Positions 1 to 9,300 of a stretch of 64,000 nt of DNA are shown here, piece after piece (the stretch's first letter is position 1; the number at the start of each line of letters is the position of its first letter). The notes below the pieces were generated by a model. That model searched no databases. It was not told the origin of the DNA and saw only the letters and a program-made list of their open reading frames with translations. The stretch is from Mucilaginibacter aquaedulcis (GTDB taxonomy: Bacteria > Bacteroidota > Bacteroidia > Sphingobacteriales > Sphingobacteriaceae). The stretch is from positions 620,001 to 684,000 of the forward strand of contig NZ_JAUFPR010000003.1 of NCBI RefSeq assembly GCF_030409325.1, written 5' to 3'. A program made the translations under genes and the position numbers.

Positions 1-35
1 TCAATAAAATGGCCTGCGGCAATACTTAAAACAAT

Positions 36-43
36 TATATTTG
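36..43 (+). promoter_or_regulatory. Candidate -7 promoter element for the DUF4293 gene
   Basis: TATATTTG matches the Bacteroidetes -7 consensus TAnnTTTG and lies 22 bases before the start at 66. No clear -33 TTG is seen at the usual distance, so this is a motif match only. Confidence 0.4.
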
Positions 44-65
44 CCGTATTAATAATTTAATAATC

Positions 66-533
66 ATGCTGCAACGTATTCAAAGCATTTACCTTTTATT
101 TGCCAGCCTTGTGCTGTTTGCCCTTTTCTTTTTCCCATTAGCACACAACATTTACGTAGCCGATAAACCGGTAAGTGTTATGGTTACCGGTGTTTTTCAG
201 GACGTGAACGGCTCGCAGCAATATACTGAACATTTTACGGCTCTTACAGCCATAACCGCCATTGTTGCCCTGCTGCCCCTGGCAATTATATTTTTATATA
301 AAAACCGTAAACAACAAATTACTATTTGCTACAGCGCCATATTGGTACTAATTGGTTTTAGCTTTTGGATGGCCCAAACCGTTAAAAAAGCGATAGGCAG
401 CGTTCAGCTGGATACCCGCACCATGGGTATTGGTTTGTTTTTAACATCACTGAGCATAGTGCTGATCATATTAGCAGCAAAAAGCATCCACCGCGATGAA
501 AAGCTGGTACGATCTGCAGATAGGTTGAGGTAA
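66..533 (+). CDS. DUF4293 family membrane protein
   Basis: A 155-residue integral membrane protein of unknown function, resembling the DUF4293 family found in Bacteroidetes. It starts MLQRIQS, has four predicted membrane segments (about residues 7-26, 59-78, 86-103 and 118-138), and ends in a charged tail RDEKLVRSADRLR that is typical of the family. A soluble loop of about 30 residues follows the first segment. The gene stands alone, with its own candidate promoter at 36-43, and is followed by a hairpin repeat at 557-651. No catalytic residues are visible and no role can be assigned; the inner membrane is the expected location. Confidence 0.85.
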   Translation: MLQRIQSIYLLFASLVLFALFFFPLAHNIYVADKPVSVMVTGVFQDVNGSQQYTEHFTALTAITAIVALLPLAIIFLYKNRKQQITICYSAILVLIGFSFWMAQTVKKAIGSVQLDTRTMGIGLFLTSLSIVLIILAAKSIHRDEKLVRSADRLR

Positions 534-556
534 GTTTCCGCTATTCTGCTTTTTGT

Positions 557-651
557 CTGAACCACGATTTATCAGATTAAGGGATTCTCAAGATTATCTA
601 AAAACCAAGGTAAATTCATTAACCCGATAGATCAGTTTAATCGCGGTTCAG
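557..651. repeat. Intergenic inverted repeat, CTGAACC family
   Basis: Imperfect inverted repeat: the left arm begins CTGAACCACGATT and the right arm ends AATCGCGGTTCAG, with further partial pairing inward (AGATTAAGGG against the complement of ATTAACCC). Its ends resemble a repeat type I have seen often in Bacteroidetes intergenic regions. The remaining 652-835 of this 351-base gap is AT-rich apart from a C-rich stretch at about 661-710; I see no gene in it. Confidence 0.6.
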
Positions 652-835
652 GCATACTACATCTCCATCCAATCTCCTTCCCTCTCCGCACCTCACACCC
701 ATTCCCTTACGCTCATATCCCTGATAACAAGCCTGTTTTATATATAAATAACATAAAATATGGCATTTTTAAACACCATAAAATTCTAATATTACAATAA
801 ATAAAAAAGGTATAGGAATTGAAAATTAAAGTCGC

Positions 836-843
836 TATCTTTG
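836..843 (+). promoter_or_regulatory. Candidate -7 promoter element for the DEAD-box helicase
   Basis: TATCTTTG matches TAnnTTTG exactly, 41 bases before the start at 885. The nearest upstream TTG (819-821) is closer than the usual 17-23 bases. The predicted leader of about 38 nt contains a hairpin (850-869). Confidence 0.45.
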
Positions 844-849
844 CGCCCG

Positions 850-869
850 ATTTGGCGATGTTGCCAAAT
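850..869 (+). promoter_or_regulatory. Leader hairpin of the DEAD-box helicase mRNA
   Basis: A 7-bp perfect stem, ATTTGGC with GCCAAAT, around a 6-base loop, ending 15 bases before the start codon at 885. It fills most of the predicted leader. Cold-inducible RNA helicases often have structured leaders, so a role in translation control is possible but inferred. Confidence 0.4.
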
Positions 870-884
870 TCGTTATTTTAATTC

Positions 885-2735
885 ATGAACCCATTTATTC
901 AACTGGGAATCCGTCATGATATTGTTAATGCCATCTCTGAGTTAGGGTTTGAAAACCCAACGCCAATCCAGGAACAGTCAATTCCGGTATTGTTAACAGG
1001 CAGCAACGATTTTGTCGGATTAGCCCAAACCGGGACCGGTAAGACTGCTGCCTTTGGCCTACCATTATTAGAGCTGTTGGATTTCGAAGAAAATCATCCA
1101 CAGGCACTTGTTTTATGCCCCACACGTGAACTTTGTTTACAGATCACGAACGACATTAAAAATTACGCCAAGCAAATGAACAACGTTCACGTTGTTGCCG
1201 TTTATGGTGGTGCAAGCATTTCTGATCAGTTACGCCAGATTAAACGCGGTGTACAGATCGTAGTGGCCACTCCGGGCCGTATGCTTGACATCATTAACCG
1301 CAAGGCGATTGATTTTTCGCAGGTAAAATTCGTAGTATTGGATGAAGCTGATGAAATGCTCAACATGGGCTTTCAGGAAGACATTGATAATATCTTATCT
1401 ACCACGCCCGACGAGAAAAAAACCTGGCTGTTTTCGGCTACCATGCCTGCTGAAGTTAGGCGCATAGCCAAAAAATACATGGATGAGCCTTTTGAGCTTA
1501 CCATGGGAACAAAAAATACCGGTAATGCCAACATTGAGCATGAGTACTACATAGTACGTGCCCGTGATAAGTATGCCGCATTTAAACGTATTGTTGATTT
1601 TAACCCTGATATTTTTGGTATTGTATTTTGCCGTACCAAAATTGAAACCCAGGATATTGCAGAAGCCCTGATCAAAGACGGCTATAATGCCGATTCTTTA
1701 CATGGTGACCTGTCACAACAACAACGCGATAAGGTAATGAAACGTTACCGTGAGCGTAACCTGCAGCTATTAATTGCTACGGATGTTGCCGCCCGTGGTA
1801 TCGACGTTAATGATGTTACACACGTTATTAACTACTCTTTGCCTGACGAGGTTGAAAACTACACCCACCGTAGCGGTCGTACTGCCCGTGCCGGTAAAAC
1901 CGGTGTATCAATTGCTATTGTTAACGCTAAGGAATTAGGCAAAATACGCCAGATTGAACGCGTTATAGGCAAAAAATTTGTTAAGGCCGAAATACCAAGC
2001 GGTTTTGATGTTTGCGAAAAGCAATTGTTTTCAATAGTTCACAAAGTTCATAACGTAACTGTTAATGAAGAGCAGATAGAACAATACCTGCCACGTATTA
2101 TTGAAGAGTTTAAAGATGTAAGCAAGGAAGATTTCATCAAACGTTTTGCCTCAATTGAGTTTAACCGTTTTCTGGATTACTACCAAAACGCTCCCGACCT
2201 GAATGCAGGTGTTGAAGAAGGACGTACCCGTTTTGAAGATCGTGGCGAACGTACTTCAGGCGGCAAATCAGCTTACACCCGTTTATTTATAAACTTGGGT
2301 TCTGTTGATGAATTTAACCGCGGCGATCTGTTGGGTTACATTTGCAACACTACCAAAATAAGCGGCCGTACTGTTGGTAAAATTGATGTTAAAGGTGTTT
2401 ATTCTTTCTTTGAAGTTCCGCATGAGGATGTTGAGAAAGTAATGAGCAGCTATAAAGATATTGAATTTAAAGGTCGCCCGGTAAGGATAGAAATATCTGG
2501 CGAGGGCACCAGCGAACGTCGTGAAGGCGGTGGCTACCGTGGTGGTGGCGAGCGCAGAGAAGGCGGTTATCGTGGTGGCGAACGCCGTGAGGGCGGTGGT
2601 TACCGTGGCGGCGGCGAACGTCGTGAAGGTGGCAACCGTGGTGGCGAGCGCAGAGAAGGTGGCGGTGGTTTCCGTGACTTTTCAGGCAAACGCCGCGAAG
2701 ACCGTCAGGATCCTGAACGTCGCAGAAGATTCTAA
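885..2735 (+). CDS. DEAD-box ATP-dependent RNA helicase with DbpA-type RNA-binding domain
   Basis: A 616-residue cytoplasmic RNA helicase that unwinds or remodels RNA with ATP, probably in ribosome assembly or RNA turnover at low temperature. All core motifs are visible: Q motif (GFENPTPIQ, near 22), Walker A AQTGTGKT (near 47), PTREL (near 79), TPGR, DEAD (near 152), SAT, and HRSGRTARAG in the second RecA domain. A DbpA-like RNA-binding domain follows (about 460-540, from TRLFINLG). The tail (about 545-600) is a repetitive stretch of GERREGG and YRGG units, encoded by an imperfect tandem repeat at about 2515-2680. The layout matches the CsdA/DeaD group, but without a search I do not choose a symbol. 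Single-gene unit ending near the terminator at 2932-2972. Confidence 0.95.
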   Translation: MNPFIQLGIRHDIVNAISELGFENPTPIQEQSIPVLLTGSNDFVGLAQTGTGKTAAFGLPLLELLDFEENHPQALVLCPTRELCLQITNDIKNYAKQMNNVHVVAVYGGASISDQLRQIKRGVQIVVATPGRMLDIINRKAIDFSQVKFVVLDEADEMLNMGFQEDIDNILSTTPDEKKTWLFSATMPAEVRRIAKKYMDEPFELTMGTKNTGNANIEHEYYIVRARDKYAAFKRIVDFNPDIFGIVFCRTKIETQDIAEALIKDGYNADSLHGDLSQQQRDKVMKRYRERNLQLLIATDVAARGIDVNDVTHVINYSLPDEVENYTHRSGRTARAGKTGVSIAIVNAKELGKIRQIERVIGKKFVKAEIPSGFDVCEKQLFSIVHKVHNVTVNEEQIEQYLPRIIEEFKDVSKEDFIKRFASIEFNRFLDYYQNAPDLNAGVEEGRTRFEDRGERTSGGKSAYTRLFINLGSVDEFNRGDLLGYICNTTKISGRTVGKIDVKGVYSFFEVPHEDVEKVMSSYKDIEFKGRPVRIEISGEGTSERREGGGYRGGGERREGGYRGGERREGGGYRGGGERREGGNRGGERREGGGGFRDFSGKRREDRQDPERRRRF

Positions 2736-2740
2736 TAAGA

Positions 2741-2876
2741 AACAAGACTATTAAGAATAGAATCGAGACTTTGAGAGATAAGAATCAAGACAAAAACCAT
2801 AAATAATGGCAAACATCTTGATTCTTGACTCTTACTTCTTGACTCTCTCCTCTTATGTCTTGAATCTCTTAAAGAT
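2741..2876. repeat. Degenerate tandem/inverted hairpin repeat (AAGAATCAAGAC type)
   Basis: The left arm (2741-2791) is built from variants of AGAATCAAGAC and the right arm (2815-2874) from the complements (TCTTGATTCTTGACTC and variants), around a loop of about 24 bases. The design (short degenerate direct units arranged as two inverted arms, with an AAGACTA core) recalls the hairpins at 20324-20415 and 35221-35313, although the unit sequence differs. Confidence 0.6.
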
Positions 2877-2931
2877 TGTTTTCATGAAGCTTCCCTGGTA
2901 AAGAAGCATTAGTTTTAGTTTAGTTTTGTTA

Positions 2932-2972
2932 ACAAAGCCTTCACCTGCCGCCAGCAGTTTGAAGGCTTTTGT
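2932..2972. terminator. Bidirectional rho-independent terminator
   Basis: Arms ACAAAGCCTTCA and TGAAGGCTTTTGT with a 16-base loop, followed by a T-rich run. It serves the helicase (plus) and probably the convergent lipoprotein gene that ends at 2975 (minus). Confidence 0.75.
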
Positions 2973-2974
2973 TT

Positions 2975-3301
2975 TTAACGGGAAAACTCAACCAGGTCTG
3001 AGTCAGGGTAAAACAACGTAAGCTTATGATCATTCAGTTCCTTGATCACAAATTTGGTATAAGGCCTGCTTCCCTCGTATGAGGTAAAAATGGTATCCCT
3101 GGTTACAAAATAATCTTCAGTAACGGGTTTGCCATCATCCATGGTAAAGCCTTTGTCTGTTATTTCCAGTTTAACATCGCCGCTTTTTGATGTCCAGTTA
3201 CCTACCAGTTTCTTATTTACTTCATGCGCAGGTTCAGAGCTGCATGACCATACCAGCAGTACAAGTCCAATTACCGGGATCATTAAAGCATTTTTTTTCA
3301 T
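2975..3301 (-). CDS. Small hypothetical lipoprotein
   Basis: A 108-residue protein with a lipoprotein signal: MKKNALMIPVIGLVLLVWSC places the lipidated cysteine at residue 20. The mature part (KLVGNWTSKSGDVKLEITDKGF) looks like a small lipocalin-like or DUF-type beta barrel that opens with a GNW motif, as in many Bacteroidetes lipoproteins; this is a resemblance only. It lies 40 bases downstream of the small secreted protein gene (stop at 3342) on the same strand and may be co-transcribed with it. Function unknown. Confidence 0.7.
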   Translation of the reverse strand: MKKNALMIPVIGLVLLVWSCSSEPAHEVNKKLVGNWTSKSGDVKLEITDKGFTMDDGKPVTEDYFVTRDTIFTSYEGSRPYTKFVIKELNDHKLTLFYPDSDLVEFSR

Positions 3302-3341
3302 AGTGCGTTTTTTATACCCTAAACCGGCCTTGTTCAGTTTT

Positions 3342-3653
3342 TTATTTAGCCGGCTTATCTTTCAGGTTTGCTTTTTTAACGTAAATCCTGTGGCCTTTTT
3401 TATTCACATAAAAATAATGAGAATTCTTGTCAATATAAATAGTTTGCCCATCCGGACCAACTTTGTCAGCGTATTTCTTATCGGCCACACCTGCCGCGCC
3501 TTTAGCAGCAATTTCTGATGTTTTATGGCCAACCTTTTTGGCGGTATTACCTATTTTATGGCCCAGGGTTGAATCTTTGTGAGTTTGGGCAAAAGCCGGC
3601 GAGATCATGAATGATCCGGCTGCAAAAAGGGCTACTTTGAATAAATTTTTCAT
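3342..3653 (-). CDS. Small secreted basic protein of unknown function
   Basis: 103 residues with a signal peptide (MKNLFKVALFAAGSFMISPAFAQ, cleavage after about 23). The mature part is basic. A Lys/Ala-rich helical segment (HKIGNTAKKVGHKTSEIAAKG) is followed by a C-terminal part with repeated Gly-x-x-Ile/Phe-Tyr-x-x-Lys patterns (GQTIYIDKNSHYFYVNKKG), which resembles short basic adaptor modules of the PBCV type. I do not assign a function. It lies 32 bases after gpsA on the same strand. Confidence 0.65.
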   Translation of the reverse strand: MKNLFKVALFAAGSFMISPAFAQTHKDSTLGHKIGNTAKKVGHKTSEIAAKGAAGVADKKYADKVGPDGQTIYIDKNSHYFYVNKKGHRIYVKKANLKDKPAK

Positions 3654-3685
3654 AAATCGCTGTAATTAAGTTTATATGTACTTAA

Positions 3686-4693
3686 TCAGCTCAATTTTTC
3701 TGCCAAATTCTTCATCTCCAGTGCAGGTGAGCTTTTTTGATATAAAATAGCATAAACAGCATCGCAAATAGGCATACTCACACTGTACTGTTTATTCACC
3801 TGATGTAGGCAATTTACTGCATAATACCCTTCGGCAATCATATTCATCTCTAATTGGGCCGATGTTACTGTGTACCCCTTACCTATCATATTACCAAACG
3901 TACGGTTACGGCTAAATTGGGAGTAAGCGGTCACCAGCAGGTCGCCCAGATAGGCCGACTCTTTAATATCCCTGTCAATGGGATGCACAGCGGCAACAAA
4001 CCTTTCCAGTTCACGAATGGCATTTGATATGAGTACGGCTTGAAAATTATCGCCATAACCAACTCCATGGCAAATACCACTGGCAATGGCGTACACGTTT
4101 TTTAAAACGGCACCATATTCCGTACCGTAGATGTCATCAGATACAATGGTTTTAATATAGCGCGTATTGATCATCCCGGCAAACCTTGCGGCCAGCTCCG
4201 TATCGCGGGAGGCAATGGTGAGGTATGATAATTTTTCCAGCGCTACTTCCTCAGCATGGCATGGCCCGCTGATTACCATAAAATCATCAAACGAAATACC
4301 CATTTTGCGGTTTAAAAACTCGCCAATGATCAGGTTTTCGTCGGGTACAATTCCCTTTATAGCTGATACTATCTTTTTTCCGGCAAAGTCGTCAGGAGTT
4401 ATCCCGGCCAGGGCCTCCTTTAAAAACGCGGCAGGTACGTTAAGTAATATAATTTCGGCCTGTTGTATGATCTCTTTTAAATCGCCTGATATGTTTTGTT
4501 TTGGCAACTTTATTTCAACCGAGCTTAAATAGTGAGGATTATGTCCAAATTTATGCAGATGCTCAACCGCCTGCATGTTACGCATCCACCAAAAAATTTC
4601 CTTTTCTGTAGTATTATCAGCCAGCATTTTAATATTGGCCGTAGCCCAGCTCCCTCCGCCAATAACTGCTATCGTATTTTTTTGTGTATGCAT
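3686..4693 (-). CDS. gpsA: NAD(P)H-dependent glycerol-3-phosphate dehydrogenase
   Basis: 335 residues, the usual length. It reduces dihydroxyacetone phosphate to sn-glycerol 3-phosphate for phospholipid synthesis in the cytoplasm. Visible features: N-terminal Rossmann motif GGGSWATA (residues 12-19), the SAIKG segment (about 112-116) and GPCHAEEV that shape the active site, a LKN lysine near 199, and SRNRTFG for substrate phosphate binding. Position 12 has G in place of the more usual GAGSWG start, as in other Bacteroidetes versions. First gene of a possible minus-strand unit with the two small genes ending at 3342 and 2975. Confidence 0.95.
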   Translation of the reverse strand: MHTQKNTIAVIGGGSWATANIKMLADNTTEKEIFWWMRNMQAVEHLHKFGHNPHYLSSVEIKLPKQNISGDLKEIIQQAEIILLNVPAAFLKEALAGITPDDFAGKKIVSAIKGIVPDENLIIGEFLNRKMGISFDDFMVISGPCHAEEVALEKLSYLTIASRDTELAARFAGMINTRYIKTIVSDDIYGTEYGAVLKNVYAIASGICHGVGYGDNFQAVLISNAIRELERFVAAVHPIDRDIKESAYLGDLLVTAYSQFSRNRTFGNMIGKGYTVTSAQLEMNMIAEGYYAVNCLHQVNKQYSVSMPICDAVYAILYQKSSPALEMKNLAEKLS

Positions 4694-4838
4694 GTTAAGT
4701 AGTACTGCCAGGTTTTAATTGACAAAGCAAATTAATGAAATATTATGCAGAAAGGGCAAACCTTACCACAGAAACGTTTATACTACGTTTTGAACAAAAA
4801 GGACAATGCATCTAACAAAAGACATAAACTAAATTAAT

Positions 4839-4846
4839 TAAGTTTG
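4839..4846 (+). promoter_or_regulatory. Candidate -7 promoter element for the ATP-grasp-like gene
   Basis: TAAGTTTG matches TAnnTTTG, 30 bases before the start at 4877. No clear -33 element. Confidence 0.4.
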
Positions 4847-4876
4847 TTTATATAGTACTCAATTTAAAAAGCGACT

Positions 4877-6070
4877 ATGGAACCATTAGCCAGGAAAACA
4901 TTTAATGCAGGCTTTACCGATGCTAAATACCAACAGTTTTTAACCCGGCTCAACAGCGGCCTGCAAAACCCGGTTCCTTTCCGCGTAGCCGAAACGCCCG
5001 TTTTTTTGACCAAAGATTTTACCGACAGGCTAATTGAGGCCGGCAACAATATTATCGATACCATTATACAGCCGGGTTTTAAGGAGTTAACTGAGCGTTC
5101 TATTCCCGACAAATGGCGTGTAGCCAACGAAAATGTTCACCCTCATTTTATCGCGCTTGATTTTGGTGTATGTAAAAACGATGAAGGACAAATTGTCCCG
5201 AAACTGATCGAGCTTCAGGGCTTCCCATCGTTGTACGGTTTCCAGGTTAATCTTGGTGATGTATATCGGGAAACATTTGGTATCAACGGTAAGGAAACAA
5301 TCTATTTTAACGGACTGGAGAAGGACACTTATTTGCAATTGCTGAAAAAGACTATCCTCGGCCCGTATCAACCTCATGAAGTGGTATTGATGGATGTAAA
5401 CGCGCCCGATCAAAAAACAGCGGTCGATTTTTATATTACCAGCCAGTACCTGGGCATCCCGGTTGTTTCGCTGAGCGATCTGGAACAACAGGGTAACCAG
5501 CTTTTTTATGATGCTGATGGCGAAAAGAAGCGCATCAAACGCATTTACAACCGCCTCATATTTGATGAGATAGACGGCGATCCTGATATTTTTAACCGGG
5601 TAGTTGATATTCGCCAACCGCTTGATGTGGAGTGGATAACACATCCTAACTGGTTTTATCGCATCAGCAAGTTTACCATGCCCTATTTAAGCGGCGATTA
5701 TGTACCCCGTACCCAATTTTTGCACGAGATAGGTCAAATTCCTGCCGATCTGGAAAACTATGTGCTTAAACCGTTGTTCTCCTTCGCGGGTCAGGGTGTG
5801 ATCATTGATGTTACCGAAAATGATATTATTAACATCACTGATCCTGAAAATTGGATATTACAGCAAAAGGTTAACTATGAGCCGGTGATACAGGCACCTG
5901 ACGGTGGGGTTAAGGCCGAAATACGTTTACTGTACCTGTGGCCCGATGATGAGAACCGGCCCACACTGGCTATTAACCTGGCCCGTTTAAGCCGCGGAAA
6001 AATGATAGGTGTGCGATATAATAAAGATTTTGACTGGGTTGGCGGAACAATTGCCTTCATACCCTGTTAA
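4877..6070 (+). CDS. Conserved hypothetical protein, ATP-grasp-like
   Basis: 397 residues, soluble, no signal peptide. I do not recognise a named family. The C-terminal half has features of an ATP-grasp fold: VLKPLFSFAGQGV resembles the lysine plus glycine-rich ATP-binding loop, and later KAEIRLLYLW and INLARLSRGKMIG look like the metal- and nucleotide-binding strands. The N-terminal half contains PKLIELQGFPSLYGFQ, recalling glutathionylspermidine-synthase-like proteins, where ELQ/ELN residues bind ligand. An amide- or peptide-ligase activity is therefore possible but inferred. The gene stands alone between gpsA (divergent) and the small Cys-rich membrane protein. Confidence 0.75.
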   Translation: MEPLARKTFNAGFTDAKYQQFLTRLNSGLQNPVPFRVAETPVFLTKDFTDRLIEAGNNIIDTIIQPGFKELTERSIPDKWRVANENVHPHFIALDFGVCKNDEGQIVPKLIELQGFPSLYGFQVNLGDVYRETFGINGKETIYFNGLEKDTYLQLLKKTILGPYQPHEVVLMDVNAPDQKTAVDFYITSQYLGIPVVSLSDLEQQGNQLFYDADGEKKRIKRIYNRLIFDEIDGDPDIFNRVVDIRQPLDVEWITHPNWFYRISKFTMPYLSGDYVPRTQFLHEIGQIPADLENYVLKPLFSFAGQGVIIDVTENDIINITDPENWILQQKVNYEPVIQAPDGGVKAEIRLLYLWPDDENRPTLAINLARLSRGKMIGVRYNKDFDWVGGTIAFIPC

Positions 6071-6116
6071 ACCTTATACTAATAGGTGCGTCTATACGTA
6101 TATGTTAAAAATGTAG

Positions 6117-6124
6117 TATTTTTG
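6117..6124 (+). promoter_or_regulatory. Candidate -7 promoter element, possible leaderless start
   Basis: TATTTTTG matches TAnnTTTG and ends only 4 bases before the ATG at 6129. The predicted start of transcription would fall at or next to the start codon. Confidence 0.4.
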
Positions 6125-6128
6125 TGAC

Positions 6129-6290
6129 ATGAACATTCAAGCCATTATAGTAATTATACTTTTTGCCGGAGCTGTTTTTTACATCGGCAGGATGGTGTAT
6201 AAAAGCCTGACGGCCAAAAAGGGATGCGGTGGTAACTGTAAATGCGGTGTTGATTTTTCGGGCATTGAACCCGGAAAAGCGCATAAATAA
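6129..6290 (+). CDS. FeoB-associated Cys-rich membrane protein family
   Basis: A 53-residue gene: one N-terminal membrane helix (MNIQAIIVIILFAGAVFYIG) followed by a short basic stretch and a cysteine cluster CGGNCKCG. This matches the small family named FeoB-associated Cys-rich membrane proteins, which are thought to help ferrous iron uptake or bind a metal. No feoA or feoB is nearby in this window, so the link to iron is by family only. It starts ATG at 6129; the three cysteines fall in a CxxxCxC spacing (residues 33, 37 and 39). It lies 58 bases after the preceding gene. Confidence 0.8.
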   Translation: MNIQAIIVIILFAGAVFYIGRMVYKSLTAKKGCGGNCKCGVDFSGIEPGKAHK

Positions 6291-6353
6291 CAGTGGTTAC
6301 TCATTAAATCTTCATCTAAAACCAATACTTTTAATTAAAAGGTAAATCTCTTA

Positions 6354-9300
6354 ATGTCTTCAAATAAGCAAGTTTTTCAGGCCGAGTCCCCGGGTAGATG
6401 GAATAAATTTAAGTGGCTCAGCCGCATACTTCTTGCAGTGCTCATTATTGGTATAGTTTCGGTAATAGTCACTATTAAGTCAACTTATTATCCTGACCTC
6501 CCCAATCTGAATCCGGCACCTAAAAAGATGTCGAAAGATGAGCTTGACCAGTTAAAAAGATCAACCAAGTTCAAATCATTCAAGATCCAAAAATCTGAGC
6601 TGGAAGAAATCGAGCGCAAAAGAAAGCAACACCAGCTAAAGCATCCCAACAATAAAGATCGTATCAACGCGGCGTTTTATCTTGCCTGGGATCCGCAAGC
6701 TTATAACTCACTTATTAACAACATCAGCCACCTGGATATGGTGGTAAGCGAAGGTTTTTCCATAGCTCCGGGCGTTGATACCGTAGTAACTAAAATTGAT
6801 ACCGGCTTAACCCATATCAACAAAAAGCACAACAAGCCGGTGCTCATCATGCTGTCAAACTATGTTAATTATAACAACGTAAGCGGCGGTTATGATACTA
6901 AGGATGTACTGCGAATTGTTAAGAGTAAAAAATTACGTGCCGGTTTTATCAACAGCATTGTTAACGCGCTTAACAAATACAAGCTCAGAGGTATCAATGT
7001 TGATTTTAACGAGATAAAAAATCGCAACGATAAAGATTACATGAGCTTTTTGCAGGAGCTTTATAAAACCCTGCATGCCAAAAACTTCCTGGTTACTCAA
7101 AACGTGGTACCTGAAGATGAGGCGTATGATATTGTAAAACTGCAGCACTTCAACGACTTTTTGTTTGTAATGGCTATTGATGAGCATTACGACTCTACCA
7201 ATGCCGGCGACCTCAGCAACCAGCACTGGGTTGAGCAGATATTGGATGATGTGTGCAGTAAGGTACCAAGCGAAAAGGTTATTTTAACTTTTGCCGCAGG
7301 CGGTTATGATTGGCCCGAAAACAGTGTGGGTAAATCCATCGGCTATCAGCAAGCTATTAGTACCGCACAGGAAAAGCAAAGCAAGATTATTTTTGATCCT
7401 GTATCTGCCAACCTGCACTTTAAATACCTTGATCAGGATAGTCTTGACCACATTGTTTATTTTACTGATGCGGCAACCAATTTCAACGTGATCCGCATGG
7501 CCGATGACTGGGCAACAGGTGGCGTGGCTATGTGGCGCCTGGGTTCGGAAGATCCGCGTATGTGGTCATACTTCCAGAAAAATCTATCGATTGATTCATT
7601 AAAGAAAACTGGCGTTGATATTAAAAGGCTAACCACTGTAGGCGCAAATAACCGTGCGAATGTTGACTACGACGGCGAAGGTGAGGTGCTTGACCTGATC
7701 ACCACCCCTACCACCGGCCAGATTGATGTAAAGATGGATAGTTCTACCTTTACCATTACCAACCAGCAATACATTAAGCTGCCTACCAAATATGTAATAC
7801 GCCGTTATGGTTACGCTCCTAAAAAAGTAGTATTAACTTTTGACGACGGCCCCGATCCCGACTATACCCCGAAAATCCTGGATATTCTTAAAAAAGAGAA
7901 TGTACCGGCAGCCTTCTTTGTAGTAGGTTCTATGGCCGAAAAAAACATGCAGCTGGTACGCCGCGAGTTTGAGGCTGGGTACGAAATTGGTAACCACACC
8001 TTCTTCCACCCTGATATATCCACTATTAGTATTGACAGGGTTGTATTGGAACTAAACTCCACCCGTAAACTTATTGAATCTATAACTGGGCGCAGTACCA
8101 TTTTATTCCGCCCGCCGTTTAATGCCGACGCCGAACCAACAACCCTGGCCGAGGTTATCCCGGTAGCCGAAAGCCGCAGGCAAAGCTACATTACCATCGG
8201 CGAATCAATCGACCCATGGGATTGGCAGCCAGGTGTTACTGCTGATAGCATCATAGCCCGTACCATCAGGCAAAAGGATAATGGCTCCATGATATTGTTA
8301 CATGATGCCGGAGGCGATACCCGCGAAGAAACCGTAAAGGCACTTCCAGCCATCATTCACTTCTTTAAATCAAATGGCTACCAGTTTACTACCATTGCCG
8401 ATGTATTGGGTAAAACTAAGGAAGATCTGATGCCGCCCATCCCGAATGATCCGCATACAGGTATACTTGGCCCAATGTATGATGCCGCCGTTCATGGTTA
8501 TTATTATATAAACTGGATCCTGATATATGTATTTTTATCAGCCATTTTCCTGGCCATCGGGCGTATTGTGCTGATTGCTGTACTGGCTATAAGGCAGCAC
8601 AACGAGAACAAAAAAATGGTAGAATCGCGCGGCGATGATTTCCCGCTGCCACCGGTAAGCATCATTGTACCGGCCTACAACGAGGAAGTAAATGCCGTTG
8701 CAACCATTCAAAGTTTGTTAAAAACAGAATATCCATCGTTTGAGATCATTTTTGTTGACGACGGATCAAAGGATAAAACATTTGAAGTTGTTTCCGCGGC
8801 CTATGAAAATAACCCGCTGGTTAAAATATTAACCAAGCCCAACGGTGGTAAGGCCTCGGCTCTTAACTTCGGTATAACTCATGCCCAAAGCGATTATGTG
8901 GTTTGTATCGATGCCGATACCCAGCTGAAAACAGATGCCATATATCATTTAATGACCTATTTTACCGATGAGGAAATTGGCGCTGTGGCCGGTACTGTAA
9001 AAGTGGGTAACGAAACCAATATCATCACCCGCTGGCAGTCTATTGAATACATTACGGCTCAAAACATGGACCGCCGTGCTTTTGATCTGATCAACAGCAT
9101 CACCGTGGTTCCGGGTGCTATTGGAGCTTTCCGGAAGTCGGCTATATTTAAAGCCGGTGGTTTTACTTACGATACCCTTGCCGAAGATTGCGACCTTACC
9201 ATGCGCATACTGAAACAAGGATATATTGTTAAAAACTGCGCCGATGCCATCGCTTATACAGAGGCGCCCGAAACAATTAACATGCTGTTGAAACAACGTT

